Shown here piece by piece: positions 27,679-36,800 of a stretch of 64,000 nt of DNA. Source of the DNA: Massilia endophytica (GTDB lineage Bacteria > Pseudomonadota > Gammaproteobacteria > Burkholderiales > Burkholderiaceae_D); the NCBI RefSeq assembly GCF_021165955.1, contig NZ_CP088952.1, forward strand, positions 2,170,001 to 2,234,000, read 5' to 3'. The notes beneath the pieces are model-generated. The model did no database searches, was not told the DNA's origin, and saw only the letters and a program-made list of their open reading frames with translations. How positions within the stretch are numbered: the stretch's first letter is position 1; every line of letters starts with the position of its first letter. The position numbers and the translations under genes are program-made.

Positions 27679-27840
27679 ATGAACTACTCTTCGCACAGCC
27701 CGTACGGTGTAAGCCAGGCCACCCTGGGCCCTTCGCCTACCGATATCCGCCGCTGGACGCGTGTGCTGCGCGCCAAACTGCGCCGCATCTTCGAGTTCTG
27801 GGGTGCGCCTTTCGTGGACGGCCGCTTCCCGCCCTGCTGA
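27679..27840 (+). CDS. Small basic hypothetical protein (53 aa)
   Basis: An ATG preceded by AGGAGAAG at good spacing opens a 53-residue frame rich in Arg (TDIRRWTRVLRAKLRRIFEF). It is amphipathic, without a signal peptide. The same frame opens earlier (27562), but the strong ribosome binding site favours the inner start. Its stop lies nine bases from the end of the convergent DUF455 gene. No family recognised. Confidence 0.5.
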   Translation: MNYSSHSPYGVSQATLGPSPTDIRRWTRVLRAKLRRIFEFWGAPFVDGRFPPC

Positions 27841-27849
27841 GCGAAGCTG

Positions 27850-28638
27850 TCAGGCGAAGCGGTCCAGCTCCGGTTCCGTGAAGCCTGCCTTGCGCCGCGC
27901 CTCGATATTGAAGGGCCCCCGCAGCGGCGGCGCCTCGTGCTTCTCCGCCAGCAGATCGTAGGTGCTTGAGGGATCGAGCCCGCGCTGGGCGCACAGGTAG
28001 CCGTACCAGCGGTTGCCGATTTCGACGTGGCCGATCTCGTCGCGCAGAATGATGTCGAGAATCTGCGCCGCCTCCATGTCTCCCGCCTGCGCCAGCTTGG
28101 CGCGCAGGGGCGGAATCGCATCGAGCCCGCGCGCTTCCAGGGTGCGCGGCACCAGCGCCATGCGCGCCACCACATCTTCCCGCGTTTTCTCCACCATCTC
28201 CCACAGGCTGTTATGGGCCGGGAAGTCGCCGTAGGCGTGGCCCAGCGTTTGCAGGTGAGCGGCGAGCAGGCCGAAATGGTAGGCCTCTTCCTTCGCCACG
28301 CGCAGCCAGTCCGTGTAGTAGCTGGCGGGCATGCCGGGAAAGCGCCACAGCGCATCCAGCGCCAGGTTCACCGCATTGAATTCGATATGGGCCAGCGCGT
28401 GGACCAGCATTGCGCGCCCTTCCAGCGTGGCCATGGAGCGCCTGCCGACAAGCTTGGGCGCCACCAGTTCGGGTTTGGAGGGCCGCCCGGGAATGCCGTC
28501 CGGCGCCTGGAGCAGCGCATCCACATCGAGTGTCGATGCGCCATCACGGCATGCATCCGCCATGGCGGCCACGCCGCGCGTCTTGGCAAGGGGATCGGGT
28601 TCAAGCAGGCATTGCAGCGCGGCCGCGCGGAGTTCCAT
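27850..28638 (-). CDS. DUF455 ferritin-like protein
   Basis: The 262-residue protein has two Glu/His pairs typical of a ferritin-like di-iron four-helix bundle: ALAHIEFNAVNLALDALWRF and WLRVAKEEAYHFGLL in the first half, and ILRDEIGHVEIGNRWYGYLC in the second. This pattern matches DUF455. Related folds include MiaE, but the function of this family is unproven. The start MELRAAALQCL is used because upstream residues are non-conserved and Arg/Cys-rich. Confidence 0.8.
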   Translation of the reverse strand: MELRAAALQCLLEPDPLAKTRGVAAMADACRDGASTLDVDALLQAPDGIPGRPSKPELVAPKLVGRRSMATLEGRAMLVHALAHIEFNAVNLALDALWRFPGMPASYYTDWLRVAKEEAYHFGLLAAHLQTLGHAYGDFPAHNSLWEMVEKTREDVVARMALVPRTLEARGLDAIPPLRAKLAQAGDMEAAQILDIILRDEIGHVEIGNRWYGYLCAQRGLDPSSTYDLLAEKHEAPPLRGPFNIEARRKAGFTEPELDRFA

Positions 28639-28699
28639 TGAAGATCGCTGTGCTGATGGAAAACGCGCAGTGTAGCAAACCGCCGCACCGGCGGCCAGA

Positions 28700-28930
28700 C
28701 TAGCCGTAGCGCTGCAGCGAAGGCAGGGAGGGTTCGAGCTGGCGCAGGCGGTTCGCGAACTGTTCGGCGTTGACCTCCAGCTGCGCTTCTTCGGCCGCAT
28801 ACAGGGCCTGCAGCAAGGCCGGAATCTTGTCCGCCACCGCCAGGGCCTCGGCATGCTCCTCGATCAGGCCGATGGCCTCCATATAACGCGCCTCATAACG
28901 CAGTTGTGCCGCTTTTTTGATCAGTTCCAT
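28700..28930 (-). CDS. Small helical hypothetical protein (76 aa)
   Basis: A 76-residue acidic helical protein (MELIKKAAQLRYEARYMEAI, then EEAQLEVNAEQFANRLRQLE). It lies 62 bases upstream of DUF455 on the same strand and may be part of the same transcript. It looks like a short tetratricopeptide- or coiled-coil-like helix pair; no family assigned. Confidence 0.55.
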   Translation of the reverse strand: MELIKKAAQLRYEARYMEAIGLIEEHAEALAVADKIPALLQALYAAEEAQLEVNAEQFANRLRQLEPSLPSLQRYG

Positions 28931-29016
28931 GGCGTCCCCGATAGAAAGTCAGTGCTTGTATCATACTCAAAAGTTGCCGCATGGCAAGCACTATTTCAAT
29001 CGTGCGCTGCAATTTC

Positions 29017-29658
29017 TCAGCCTGGACGCCGTACCGCCCGGATTTTCCCGCTGCCGCCGCCGCCGCAGAAGAACTGGCTCCCGCCGTCCGATTCCAGGCC
29101 CGACACATTCGCCCCCGCCGGCATTTCCAGGCGGTGGAGCACTTCGCCAGTCTGGGGATCGATGCGGCGCAATTCGCTGTCGTCGCCTTCCCAGGTGGCA
29201 TGCCACAGCTCCCCGTCCACCCAGGTAACGCCGGTGACGAAGCGGTTTGACTCGATCTCGCGCAGCACGGCGCCCGTTTCGGGATCGATCTGGTGGATCT
29301 TCCTGCCCCGGTAGTTGCCCACCCAGAGCGCGCCTTCTGCCCAGGCCAGGCCCGAATCGCCACCGTTGCCGGGGGCGGGAATCGTCGCCAGCACCTGGCC
29401 CGTGAGCGGGTCGATCTTCTGGATGCGGTCTTCCGCGATCTGGAAAAGGTGCTTGCCGTCGAAGGCGGTGCCCGCATGGGCGGAGATGTCGATGGAGCGC
29501 ACGATCTCGCCTGCGGCCGTATCTACGGCATTGAGTTTATCGCCCGACGCAAACCACATATGCTCGCCGTCATAAGTGACGCCGGCTACGCTGTCTTTGC
29601 CCGGGAAGGGTCCGTATTCACGGAGGATTTCGGCTTTGGATGTTTTCATGGCTTCCAT
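29017..29658 (-). CDS. Beta-propeller (Vgb/NHL-like) protein
   Basis: The 213-residue protein consists of about five repeats of roughly 40 residues with the pattern G..LW.G......I..IDP.TG.V (GALWVGNYRGRKIHQIDPET, GELWHATWEGDDSELRRIDP). That repeat is shared by Vgb-like lyases, SMP-30-like and quinoprotein-like propellers. No signal peptide is present, so it is cytoplasmic. The final residues (QFFCGGGGSGKIRAVRRPG) are Gly-rich. Its ATG follows the stop of the upstream regulator gene by one base, and GGAG lies inside that gene's end, so the two are translationally coupled. Confidence 0.75.
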   Translation of the reverse strand: MEAMKTSKAEILREYGPFPGKDSVAGVTYDGEHMWFASGDKLNAVDTAAGEIVRSIDISAHAGTAFDGKHLFQIAEDRIQKIDPLTGQVLATIPAPGNGGDSGLAWAEGALWVGNYRGRKIHQIDPETGAVLREIESNRFVTGVTWVDGELWHATWEGDDSELRRIDPQTGEVLHRLEMPAGANVSGLESDGGSQFFCGGGGSGKIRAVRRPG

Positions 29659-29659
29659 C

Positions 29660-30880
29660 TTAACTCTCCGGCAAAGCGCCCGGGAGTAACAATGTTGACG
29701 GGAATCCGGGCAGGGAAGGAATGGTCCAGCGCCGAGCCGGGCCACGGCCGAAGGCATGCACCTTGCCCGCCTGCGCCAGCGCTTCCAGCGAGCGCTGGAC
29801 AGTGCGCGCGCTCGCGCCCAGCGCTATCGCAAGCGCGGAGCTGGACCAGGCCTCGCCATCGGCCAGCAGGGCAAGCACGGCGCCCTCCTCTTCTTCCACC
29901 GGCGGAGCGAGCACCACAACCTCGCGATCGCCTTTCGGCGCAAGAACGAATCCTTCCTTCGTGGCCGAGATGTCCGCGAAGGCGCGCAATTCGTTGCGCA
30001 GCCTGCCCATTTCCACGCGCAGGCGCGCGCGGTGCGACTCGTCGGCCTCCTTGCCGCGGAAGGCGCGGCTGACCAGCTCCTCGCGCGAAGCGTCGCCAGG
30101 CCAGCGCTCCGCCAGCACGCGCGCCAGCGCAAACAGAACGGGCCGCGTCGCCAGCGGCACCACTGTCTGCGCCTCGCGCACGGCGTAGCGGCAGGCATCC
30201 ACCACCAGGGAGCCGGATGCGAACAGCGCTTCCACCTCCCCCAGCAGCAGCGGCCGTGCCCCGCCTCGGGAAATCAGGCGCCCCGCAGGTATTCGCAGCA
30301 CGTGGTTCATGCCCTCCACCTCCGCCGCCAAAGCCGGTATGCCGGCATCGTGCGCGGCCTGCGCCGCCCGCTCGAGCGCGTCGCATGCGGTTCTTGTGTG
30401 GAGGCGGCGGATAGCGATACCCGCGAGTGCCATCTCATACGAGGCGCGCAAGGCTGGCGGCAGGGGCTCTGCATCCAGTTCCCGCAGCGAGCGCGCCGCG
30501 TCGTCCAGATCGCCGATCAGCAGCATGCGCCGCACTTCGAGCAGGCGTGCATGCGCCGCGTTCAGGCGGTCGCCGTGCGCTTCCAGCGTGGCGCGCGCGG
30601 CAGCAAGCTCCCTGGGCGGCCAAGCGAGATCCCGCGAAACCAGCGCTATCTCCGCCTCGGCCACAATGCAGCGTGCCTTCGCCACGGTCTCCCTGGGTGC
30701 AAACGCGCGCGCCGCATCCTTCAGCAGCGCCTTCGCGCGCGCCAGATCGCCCAGCTGCGCCATGGCGATGCCCCGCAGGGCCAGCGCAGGCGCATCGTCG
30801 CGCAAGGCCACGCGCTTCAGCGCTCCTAACAGGTCGCCTGCTGCCAGCGCCCGCGCCGCGGCCGCGATCATCGAATCCAT
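29660..30880 (-). CDS. Helix-turn-helix regulator with alpha-helical repeat domain
   Basis: About 406 residues. The N-terminal half (about 1-200) is a run of Ala-rich helix pairs like degenerate tetratricopeptide repeats. A central segment (about 270-330: VLAERWPGDASREELVSRAF, ARLRVEMGRLRNELRAF) resembles the winged helix of OmpR/SARP-type regulators, and the C-terminus carries a second helix-turn-helix (SSSALAIALGASARTVQRSLEALAQAGKV-like). It is divergent from DUF899 and coupled to the beta-propeller gene, both likely targets. The start is uncertain: ATG at 30928 or an open frame to 30967 are alternatives. Confidence 0.7.
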   Translation of the reverse strand: MDSMIAAAARALAAGDLLGALKRVALRDDAPALALRGIAMAQLGDLARAKALLKDAARAFAPRETVAKARCIVAEAEIALVSRDLAWPPRELAAARATLEAHGDRLNAAHARLLEVRRMLLIGDLDDAARSLRELDAEPLPPALRASYEMALAGIAIRRLHTRTACDALERAAQAAHDAGIPALAAEVEGMNHVLRIPAGRLISRGGARPLLLGEVEALFASGSLVVDACRYAVREAQTVVPLATRPVLFALARVLAERWPGDASREELVSRAFRGKEADESHRARLRVEMGRLRNELRAFADISATKEGFVLAPKGDREVVVLAPPVEEEEGAVLALLADGEAWSSSALAIALGASARTVQRSLEALAQAGKVHAFGRGPARRWTIPSLPGFPSTLLLPGALPES

Positions 30881-30984
30881 CGGAATCCCGTCAAGATTGT
30901 CACTCCCACTCCCCGGCCCTGCGGCCATAGCATATTCATCACCATACCGAACATGGTACGACAACACTCAGTCTAAGGAGAAAC

Positions 30985-31761
30985 ATGATGACGATGCACA
31001 AAACAGGGACCCGCGAAGAATGGCTCGACGCACGTATCGAGCTGCTGGCCGCCGAGAAGGAACACACGCGGCGCGGCGACGTCCTGGCGCAGCAGCGCCA
31101 GGCGCTGCCCTGGGTGAAGGTGGACAAGCAATACCGCTTCCAGACGCCGCAAGGAACCAAAACGCTGGCAGACCTGTTCAAGGGCCGCTCCCAGCTCCTG
31201 GTCTACCACTTCATGTACGGCCCGGACTACACGGCGGGCTGCCCCTCCTGCTCCTCGATTGCGGACGGCTTCAACGGCATTGTGGTTCACCTGGAAAACC
31301 ATGATGTCGCCTTCACGGCGGTCTCCCGCGCCCCGCTGGAAAAGCTGGAAGCCTTCAAGGAGAGGATGGGTTGGAGCTTCGACTGGGCGTCTTCGGGCGG
31401 CAGCGACTTCAATGCGGACTTCGCCGTCTACTTCACCGAAGAACAGCAGCGCGACGGCAGCATCGGCTACAACTTCCGCCGTGAACCGGCCGTGAAAAGC
31501 TGGGCGCCCAGCGACAGCGAGGGTCCAGCCGGGAAAATGGCGGCCATGAGCGGCACCAACCTCGCCACCTATGTGCTGGACCGCCCGGGCCTCAGCGCCT
31601 TTGTGATGGAAGACGGCGAGATCTACCACACCTACTCATGCTACTCGCGCGGCGTGGACGGCATCTGGGGCATGTATCAATGGCTGGACCGCGCCCCGAA
31701 AGGCCGCAATGAGAACGGCGTGTGGTGGCGCCACCATGACAAGTACGAGCATGCTGCATAA
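30985..31761 (+). CDS. DUF899 thioredoxin-like protein
   Basis: The 258-residue protein has the DUF899 signature: RQALPWVKVDKQYRF, LFKGRSQLLVYHFMYGP, and the CPSCS motif (Cys about residue 85 and 88) in a thioredoxin-like fold, then HDVAFTAVSRAPLEKLEAFK and the C-terminal HTYSCYSRGVD. A thiol-dependent redox function is likely but unproven. AAGGAG precedes the ATG. It is divergent from the HTH regulator at 29660, a common arrangement for a locally controlled redox gene. Confidence 0.85.
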   Translation: MMTMHKTGTREEWLDARIELLAAEKEHTRRGDVLAQQRQALPWVKVDKQYRFQTPQGTKTLADLFKGRSQLLVYHFMYGPDYTAGCPSCSSIADGFNGIVVHLENHDVAFTAVSRAPLEKLEAFKERMGWSFDWASSGGSDFNADFAVYFTEEQQRDGSIGYNFRREPAVKSWAPSDSEGPAGKMAAMSGTNLATYVLDRPGLSAFVMEDGEIYHTYSCYSRGVDGIWGMYQWLDRAPKGRNENGVWWRHHDKYEHAA

Positions 31762-31999
31762 GGCGATTCAGCCAACCGCGGGCGGCGGCGCTGCCCGCGC
31801 GGCGGACTGGCTCTGTCTGGCCGCCACGCCGGTCTTCGCCGTGATGGCGCTCGTCAGCGCTTTCACCGAAAGCCCGGAGCTGATCTGCTCCGCCAGCCGC
31901 GCATCCCTCCCGGTGAACGGCATGACGGCGATGTACGTGATCATGGCCGCATTCCACCTGCCGCCGTGGCTACGGTTGCTTGCCGGATCGAGGGGCTGA
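31736..31999 (+). CDS. Small integral membrane protein overlapping DUF899 gene
   Basis: An 87-residue protein with two hydrophobic helices (WLCLAATPVFAVMALVSAF and MTAMYVIMAAFHLPPWLRLL). It overlaps the end of the DUF899 gene by 26 bases in another frame and is probably co-translated. The start could also be the ATG at 31751. Codon use and protein composition favour a real gene, the last ordinary one before the toxin island. Confidence 0.6.
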   Translation: MTSTSMLHKAIQPTAGGGAARAADWLCLAATPVFAVMALVSAFTESPELICSASRASLPVNGMTAMYVIMAAFHLPPWLRLLAGSRG

Positions 32000-32088
32000 A
32001 CAGAGCGGAGGATTACCCTCACACTACAAGGACATTGCCGGACGGAAGAATCGAGTTCGGTAACGTCTGCAAGAAACAGCCCAACTAT

Positions 32089-32370
32089 CAGGTTGCCCGC
32101 TTCGTCCACAATCCCGGTCACGCTGCCCAAGCGGTCCTTGAAGAACCAGTTCAGGCTCGTTGCACCGTTGCGCTCGATCTTCACGCGCAGGCCCATCGCC
32201 CAGTAGGTTTTGACCGTGGTCACACCGCCCTTCACTTCGGCCTCGAGTGCTCCGGCATAGTGGATCTCGGTGCCGTCGCTGCGCGTCTGGCGCACACACT
32301 GGCGGCCGGCGCCATAAGCGAAGTCGCTGTAGGCGCTGCCCTTGGTGGCGCGCAGCGGCACGTCGACGCT
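32089..32370 (-). pseudogene. Rhs core scar
   Basis: About 280 bases read on the minus strand as a fragment of the conserved Rhs core (RATKGSAYSDFAYG, RQTRSDGTEIHYAGALEAEV, FKDRLGSVTGIVDEAGNL), clearly related to the matching part of the large Rhs frame at 33803-39757 but diverged. Sequence homology stops on both sides; its 5' side joins an IS3 end remnant. It has no start, no tip and no signal peptide. Confidence 0.85.
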
Positions 32371-32432
32371 ACTCAAAATCCACGGCTCCATTCTCTCAAC
32401 ATTGGAGCCTCCCAGACTTCCGGCGCAGTTCA
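32371..32432. mobile_element. IS3-family right-end remnant
   Basis: About 60 bases resembling the terminal sequence of the decayed IS3 element at 43419-44726: both contain GGCTCCATTCTCTCAA, then TTGGAGCCTCCCAGA, TTCCGG and a terminal GTTCA. Only the end is left, joined to the Rhs scar, showing that a copy of this element once stood here. Confidence 0.75.
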
Positions 32433-32459
32433 ACCAGATTAAGACCAGTCAAGGCGTCA

Positions 32460-32945
32460 CTACTCAAGAACAGAAAGACCGAAATTCGCAACCTTTGTCC
32501 GCAACGCCTCCAGCTGCTGCGGTCCATCTGCTATTACAAGGTCTGTTCGATCATACCTACCAAAAATCCGAACCCCAGCCCCGCAAAAATATACATCCAT
32601 CAGTCGCTTCTCGCGCAAGCTATTCACGAAAATTTCCCTGAGCTCGGAAGTGGCCGTTTCGAACACTCGTAAGGGCCCAGAACGATTGCAGATTACGCCA
32701 TCAACTGCAAGAGTTGAATAAAAATCCAGGAACCTCTGCTCTCCAACAAAATACTGCTCTAAGGCCCCAGCATCCAATGTTATCGAATAGTTCAGATACT
32801 GACAGTCATCAGCCTCAGGCTCACTCAGCCAGTGATCGAAGGTTGAAACATGGAAGTAAGAAATTCCAAGCGCATCAAGATCATCCTCGCCTAGATCAAT
32901 ATCAGGAAAATGCTTAGCAAACTCCTTCGCTAACGCGGTTTTCAT
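32460..32945 (-). CDS. Probable orphan immunity protein (161 aa)
   Basis: A soluble, acidic 161-residue protein (MKTALAKEFAKHFPDIDLGE; DHWLSEPEADDCQYLNYSI; AVDGVICNRSGPLRVFE). Lower GC than flanking chromosome and position behind toxin genes are typical of polymorphic-toxin immunity genes, and I recall similar proteins encoded after Rhs/CdiA-type tips. AGGGGAACGGAA precedes the ATG and starts inside the stop of the 48-residue gene upstream. Its cognate toxin is not evident, since the nearest Rhs has a closer immunity candidate. Confidence 0.6.
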   Translation of the reverse strand: MKTALAKEFAKHFPDIDLGEDDLDALGISYFHVSTFDHWLSEPEADDCQYLNYSITLDAGALEQYFVGEQRFLDFYSTLAVDGVICNRSGPLRVFETATSELREIFVNSLREKRLMDVYFCGAGVRIFGRYDRTDLVIADGPQQLEALRTKVANFGLSVLE

Positions 32946-32959
32946 TTCCGTTCCCCTCA

Positions 32960-33106
32960 CTAAACGGTCCCAGGCGAGAACGCATCGAAGTACTTTCCGG
33001 GCCTATCCTCGAATATACCCACGACCCACGCTCGCTCGCCCGGTCCCTGATCCGACGGCACGTCAGCGAGCACTCTTACAACGTCGTCATGCTTGAACTT
33101 TGTCAT
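32960..33106 (-). CDS. 48-residue immunity-like protein
   Basis: Too short to be found by usual gene callers: it reads MTKFKHDDVVRVLADVPSDQ, then GERAWVVGIFEDRPGKYFDA and stops shortly after. This resembles small SH3-like proteins of immunity type (KxKHDDxVRV...AWVVGVFE...), but those usually continue with a YTIEFEDG strand that is missing here, so it may be truncated. It precedes the 161-residue gene by 14 bases and is probably in the same transcript. Confidence 0.5.
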   Translation of the reverse strand: MTKFKHDDVVRVLADVPSDQGPGERAWVVGIFEDRPGKYFDAFSPGTV

Positions 33107-33170
33107 ACCAGCGATAGATTCGCAGGTGAGGATTTCCATCCGACGCGGTCACGCCGGGCCAATATGCGGG

Positions 33171-33794
33171 CTAACCTACCGGGATGGATCGGAAACGTTT
33201 CAGGGACGACGCTCGATTCAGGAATTTAGACGCGAATTCCCTATCGGGGATTGTCCCAAAGGCGATAATGCCGAAGCCTGTGTCTTCGTGTGGGTAAAAG
33301 ATCAGCCCCCTACTTTTTGAAACAAGGAAACAATGCCCTCGAAGGCCGTAGACCAGCATACGCGCAAGGAGCAGTTGTCGAAGGACATCTTGTCCTATTT
33401 CGGAAACATAAATTGAAGCCAAGCTCTCAGTAACCTCTTCAATCGCCCGCGCGTAGGATGAGGACTCGTAGGCCGTACCAAAACGAGTACGGTAGCTAAA
33501 ACGATGAAGCGCGTTGTGCAAGCACAAATAGTCCACCAATCTATGGTCTCGCTCGTCAAGCTTTGCGTCACCAAAGCGTCCCAACTCGTCCGTATTAGCA
33601 TGGAGGGAACTGACCAATACCAAGCCGTCAATCTCTTCTCCAAACACATCGAAGAAAAGCGACACAGCAGCTTCTGCCATACCATCCACGTACTTGCCGG
33701 CACGTTCAAAATATCCCAGGAATCCAGGCGAGGTCGAGTAACTCTGCAAATTCACAGCGTTAGTTATGAGAAGTCTTATGTTCTGCATTTTCAC
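33171..33794 (-). CDS. Candidate immunity protein for the Rhs fragment at 33803
   Basis: A 207-residue soluble protein without recognised family (MQNIRLLITNAVNLQSYSTS; AAVSLFFDVFGEEIDGLVLV; GLIFYPHEDTGFGIIAFG). It starts eight bases after the Rhs stop; AAGGTG precedes the GTG start, with an ATG two codons later as alternative. Lower GC and the position directly after a toxin tip are the evidence for immunity. Its specific target would be the tip ending in DKITLGSDGRILKF. Confidence 0.6.
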   Translation of the reverse strand: MKMQNIRLLITNAVNLQSYSTSPGFLGYFERAGKYVDGMAEAAVSLFFDVFGEEIDGLVLVSSLHANTDELGRFGDAKLDERDHRLVDYLCLHNALHRFSYRTRFGTAYESSSYARAIEEVTESLASIYVSEIGQDVLRQLLLARMLVYGLRGHCFLVSKSRGLIFYPHEDTGFGIIAFGTIPDREFASKFLNRASSLKRFRSIPVG

Positions 33795-33802
33795 GGGACA
33801 CC

Positions 33803-36800
33803 TTAAAACTTCAAGATCCGACCATCTGAACCAAGTGTGATCTTGTCAGTGGGTCGGGGCGACTGACCCGGCCTGGAACCGACCTTCCATTCCCCGGCCT
33901 TGTCAGTGTGATTGGTGTTGCTGCGTTCAAAGATTTCGCCAGTTTTAGTGTTGCGGAATTTCGTGCCCTCAAACTTGCTAAAGTCCTCGGGATGGGAATC
34001 GGGAGTCCGAACTTTCTCGCCTATCTGAGACGAACTGGCCTTCTTATTTCGCTTCGGCTCATCATCGTTGTCGTTTCCATTGTTGGGGTCACCTGAAGCG
34101 CCCCCCGTGGCGCTACTTGCGCCAGCACTCGTCCCACTCAAGGCCTGGTCGAGCCTATTGGCAGCATACATGCCAAATGCCGTACCTGCCAGGGCACCAC
34201 CGGCAACCAACGCACCGTTGGCAGGGACGCACCAGCCAACAGTAATGTAATCGCAAGCAGCGGCGACGGCCCCTCCGGCGGCACCGCCTACTACACGCCC
34301 CCCATTGACCAGGATGTTACGAGCAACGATCCGCGCGACAGGCTTGGCCACGCGAATGCCACTGTCAAGCTGACGCATCAGGTATTGATACTTTAGGCTT
34401 GCAATCCAACGCAGGTCTTCGTCCGAGATGGTGGTAGCAGGCCTTGTAATAGTAACCGTCTGCAGTGTCTCAAATCCAGATGGATCGGTAAGGTTCGTCG
34501 GATTATTCCAGACATAGCTGTACCGGTTATAACTTTGGCTGTGCGTCGGGTCCTGCAAGTACGGGTCGGCACTCATGAAGCGCGCCAGCAGCGGATCGTA
34601 GATGCGGCCATTCATGTGCACCAGGTCCACTTGGTCCAGCATCTCGTGGCCCGTGAAGCCCTTGTTGTCCACCACCCCATCCAGGCCCGCTGGCGTTTCG
34701 CTGGTGGTCAGGTTGCGGCGGCTGCCCCAGACATCGTAGGCCATCGACTCCTTCAGGTTGCCCGCTTCGTCAACAATCCCCGTCACACTGCCCAGGCGGT
34801 CCTTGAAGAACCAGTTCAGGCTCGTCACGCCATTGCGCTCGATCTCCACACCCAGGCCCATTGGCCAGTAGGTCTTGACTGTGGTCACACCGCCCTTCAC
34901 TTCCGCTTCGAGTGCTCCGGCATAGTGGATCTCGGTGCCGTCGCTGCGCGTCTGGCGTACGCGCTGGCGGTCGGCGCCGTAGACGAAGTCGCTGTAAGCG
35001 CTGCCCTTGGTGGCCCGCTGCGGCATGTCGAAGCTGGTCCAGGTCCACGGCGTAGTGCGCCCCGGCGCCGTCAGCAGGTTGCCGTTGACGTCGTAGGTGA
35101 AGCCGCCCGCGTCAATGCTCGATACCGCGTGCGGGCGCACGCTGGCGGTGCCGGATTCCGGATAGCTGTAGGTGCCGACGCCACTCTTGCTGCGCACGTT
35201 GCCGATGTCGTCGTAGGTGTACACGCGTGGCTGGCTTTCCGACAGCATTTGGGCATTCTTCACGCGGTTCAGGCTGTCGTACTCGAAGGCCTCGAAGAAC
35301 ATGCTGCCCTGCCATTCCTGGCCGCGCGTGAGCACGTTGCCCAGCGGGTCATAGCCATAGGCGTCCTGCAGCAGGCGGGTTCCTTGCTTGCTCACTGTGT
35401 TGGAGAACAGGCGCCCGCTTTGCACGTTGTAGTTGCGCGCGAAGGTGGTGCCGTTGCCGAAGGCGCCATCCGTAACGCGGCCCTCTGCGTCGATGGCGGT
35501 GGCCTGCCAAAGCACCAATGCGCCGCGCTCGATGCGTTCCAGCTGCCCCGCGCCGTTGTAGCGGTAGTCGAACACCTTCGGCGTGCCGCTGCCGCGCTGA
35601 TTCAGCCGCCGTGCGGTGCGGCCCCAGTTGTCGTACTGCACCTGGCTGATGTAAGCCGTGTCCAGGTAGCTCACCACGGTGTCGGGGCGTCCCAACAGAT
35701 CGTAGCTGTGCTGCTGACGGAAGTCCTTGGTGCTGCCCGCCAGCGTATACGACTCCACAAGCTTGCCGCAGCTGTGATTGCTCTGGCAGCTCGCTTGGCT
35801 GTCGAGCTTGTCGTAGATCCAGCCCGCCGAATGGTCCTCGGCGATGCGGGTGGTCATGCGCCCAAGCTCATCGTAGGTCATACGGGTCGAGTTCTTTTCC
35901 GGCTCGCCCTTCGCGCGCTGTTTCGGGCTGATCCGGCGCCACACCTGGCCCAGGGCGTCCACGTCGAAGTGGATCCAGCCCAGGTCTGGGTCGCGCAGAT
36001 CAGTCTTGTGGCCCAGCTTGTTGTACTCCATGGTGACGACATTGCGCAGCGGATCGGTGGTGCTGAGCAGGTTGCCGAAGGCATCGTAGCTGAAACTGGT
36101 TTGCTTACCGTAGGCGTCGCTTGCAATGACCAGGCGGCCCCATTCATCCTTCGCTTCGACCTTTTGCTGCTGCTTCGCATTGGTCTGCGTGACCGTCAGA
36201 CCATGGTAGCTGGTGAGGGAAATGACATCGCCGCCCTCGTCCCGCGTTTTCACGCTGATTACGCGATCCAGATCATCGTAGGCGAATTCGCTGGCCAGCA
36301 CTGCGCCTGCAGGCAGGCCTTCGGCCAGCAGCTCGCTGTCGGTAACGAACTTCGGCTTCCAGTGGCTCAGTACACGGCCCTGGTCATCGTACAGCGTGTC
36401 GGCTGCGATCTTCTGGCCGTTCATGCCCCACGTAGCGGTGCGAACCGGCTGGCCTGCAGCGTTCATATATGTGAGCTTGGGTACGGCCACACGCTCGAGG
36501 CCGCGCTTGAATTCCAGGATCTGCACGCTCGTGGCCTGTGGCGGACAGTTGGCATTGCAGCGCTTGTTGTAGGTCCACGTTTCGGTGCCGTCCACCGCGG
36601 TCGCACGGACCGGGCGGCCGAAACCATCAAAGGCGGCACTGCTTACCAGGCCGTTCACGTCGATGAGTTCGGTCAATGCGCCGTTGCGCGCGTCGAACTG
36701 CAGCGATTCCGTGTGGTTCAGGGCATTCTTGCGGATCGCCACGAAGCGGCCGTTCGGCGTGTAGGTTACCTCCGAGACCGTGCGGGTGCGCTCGGTACCT

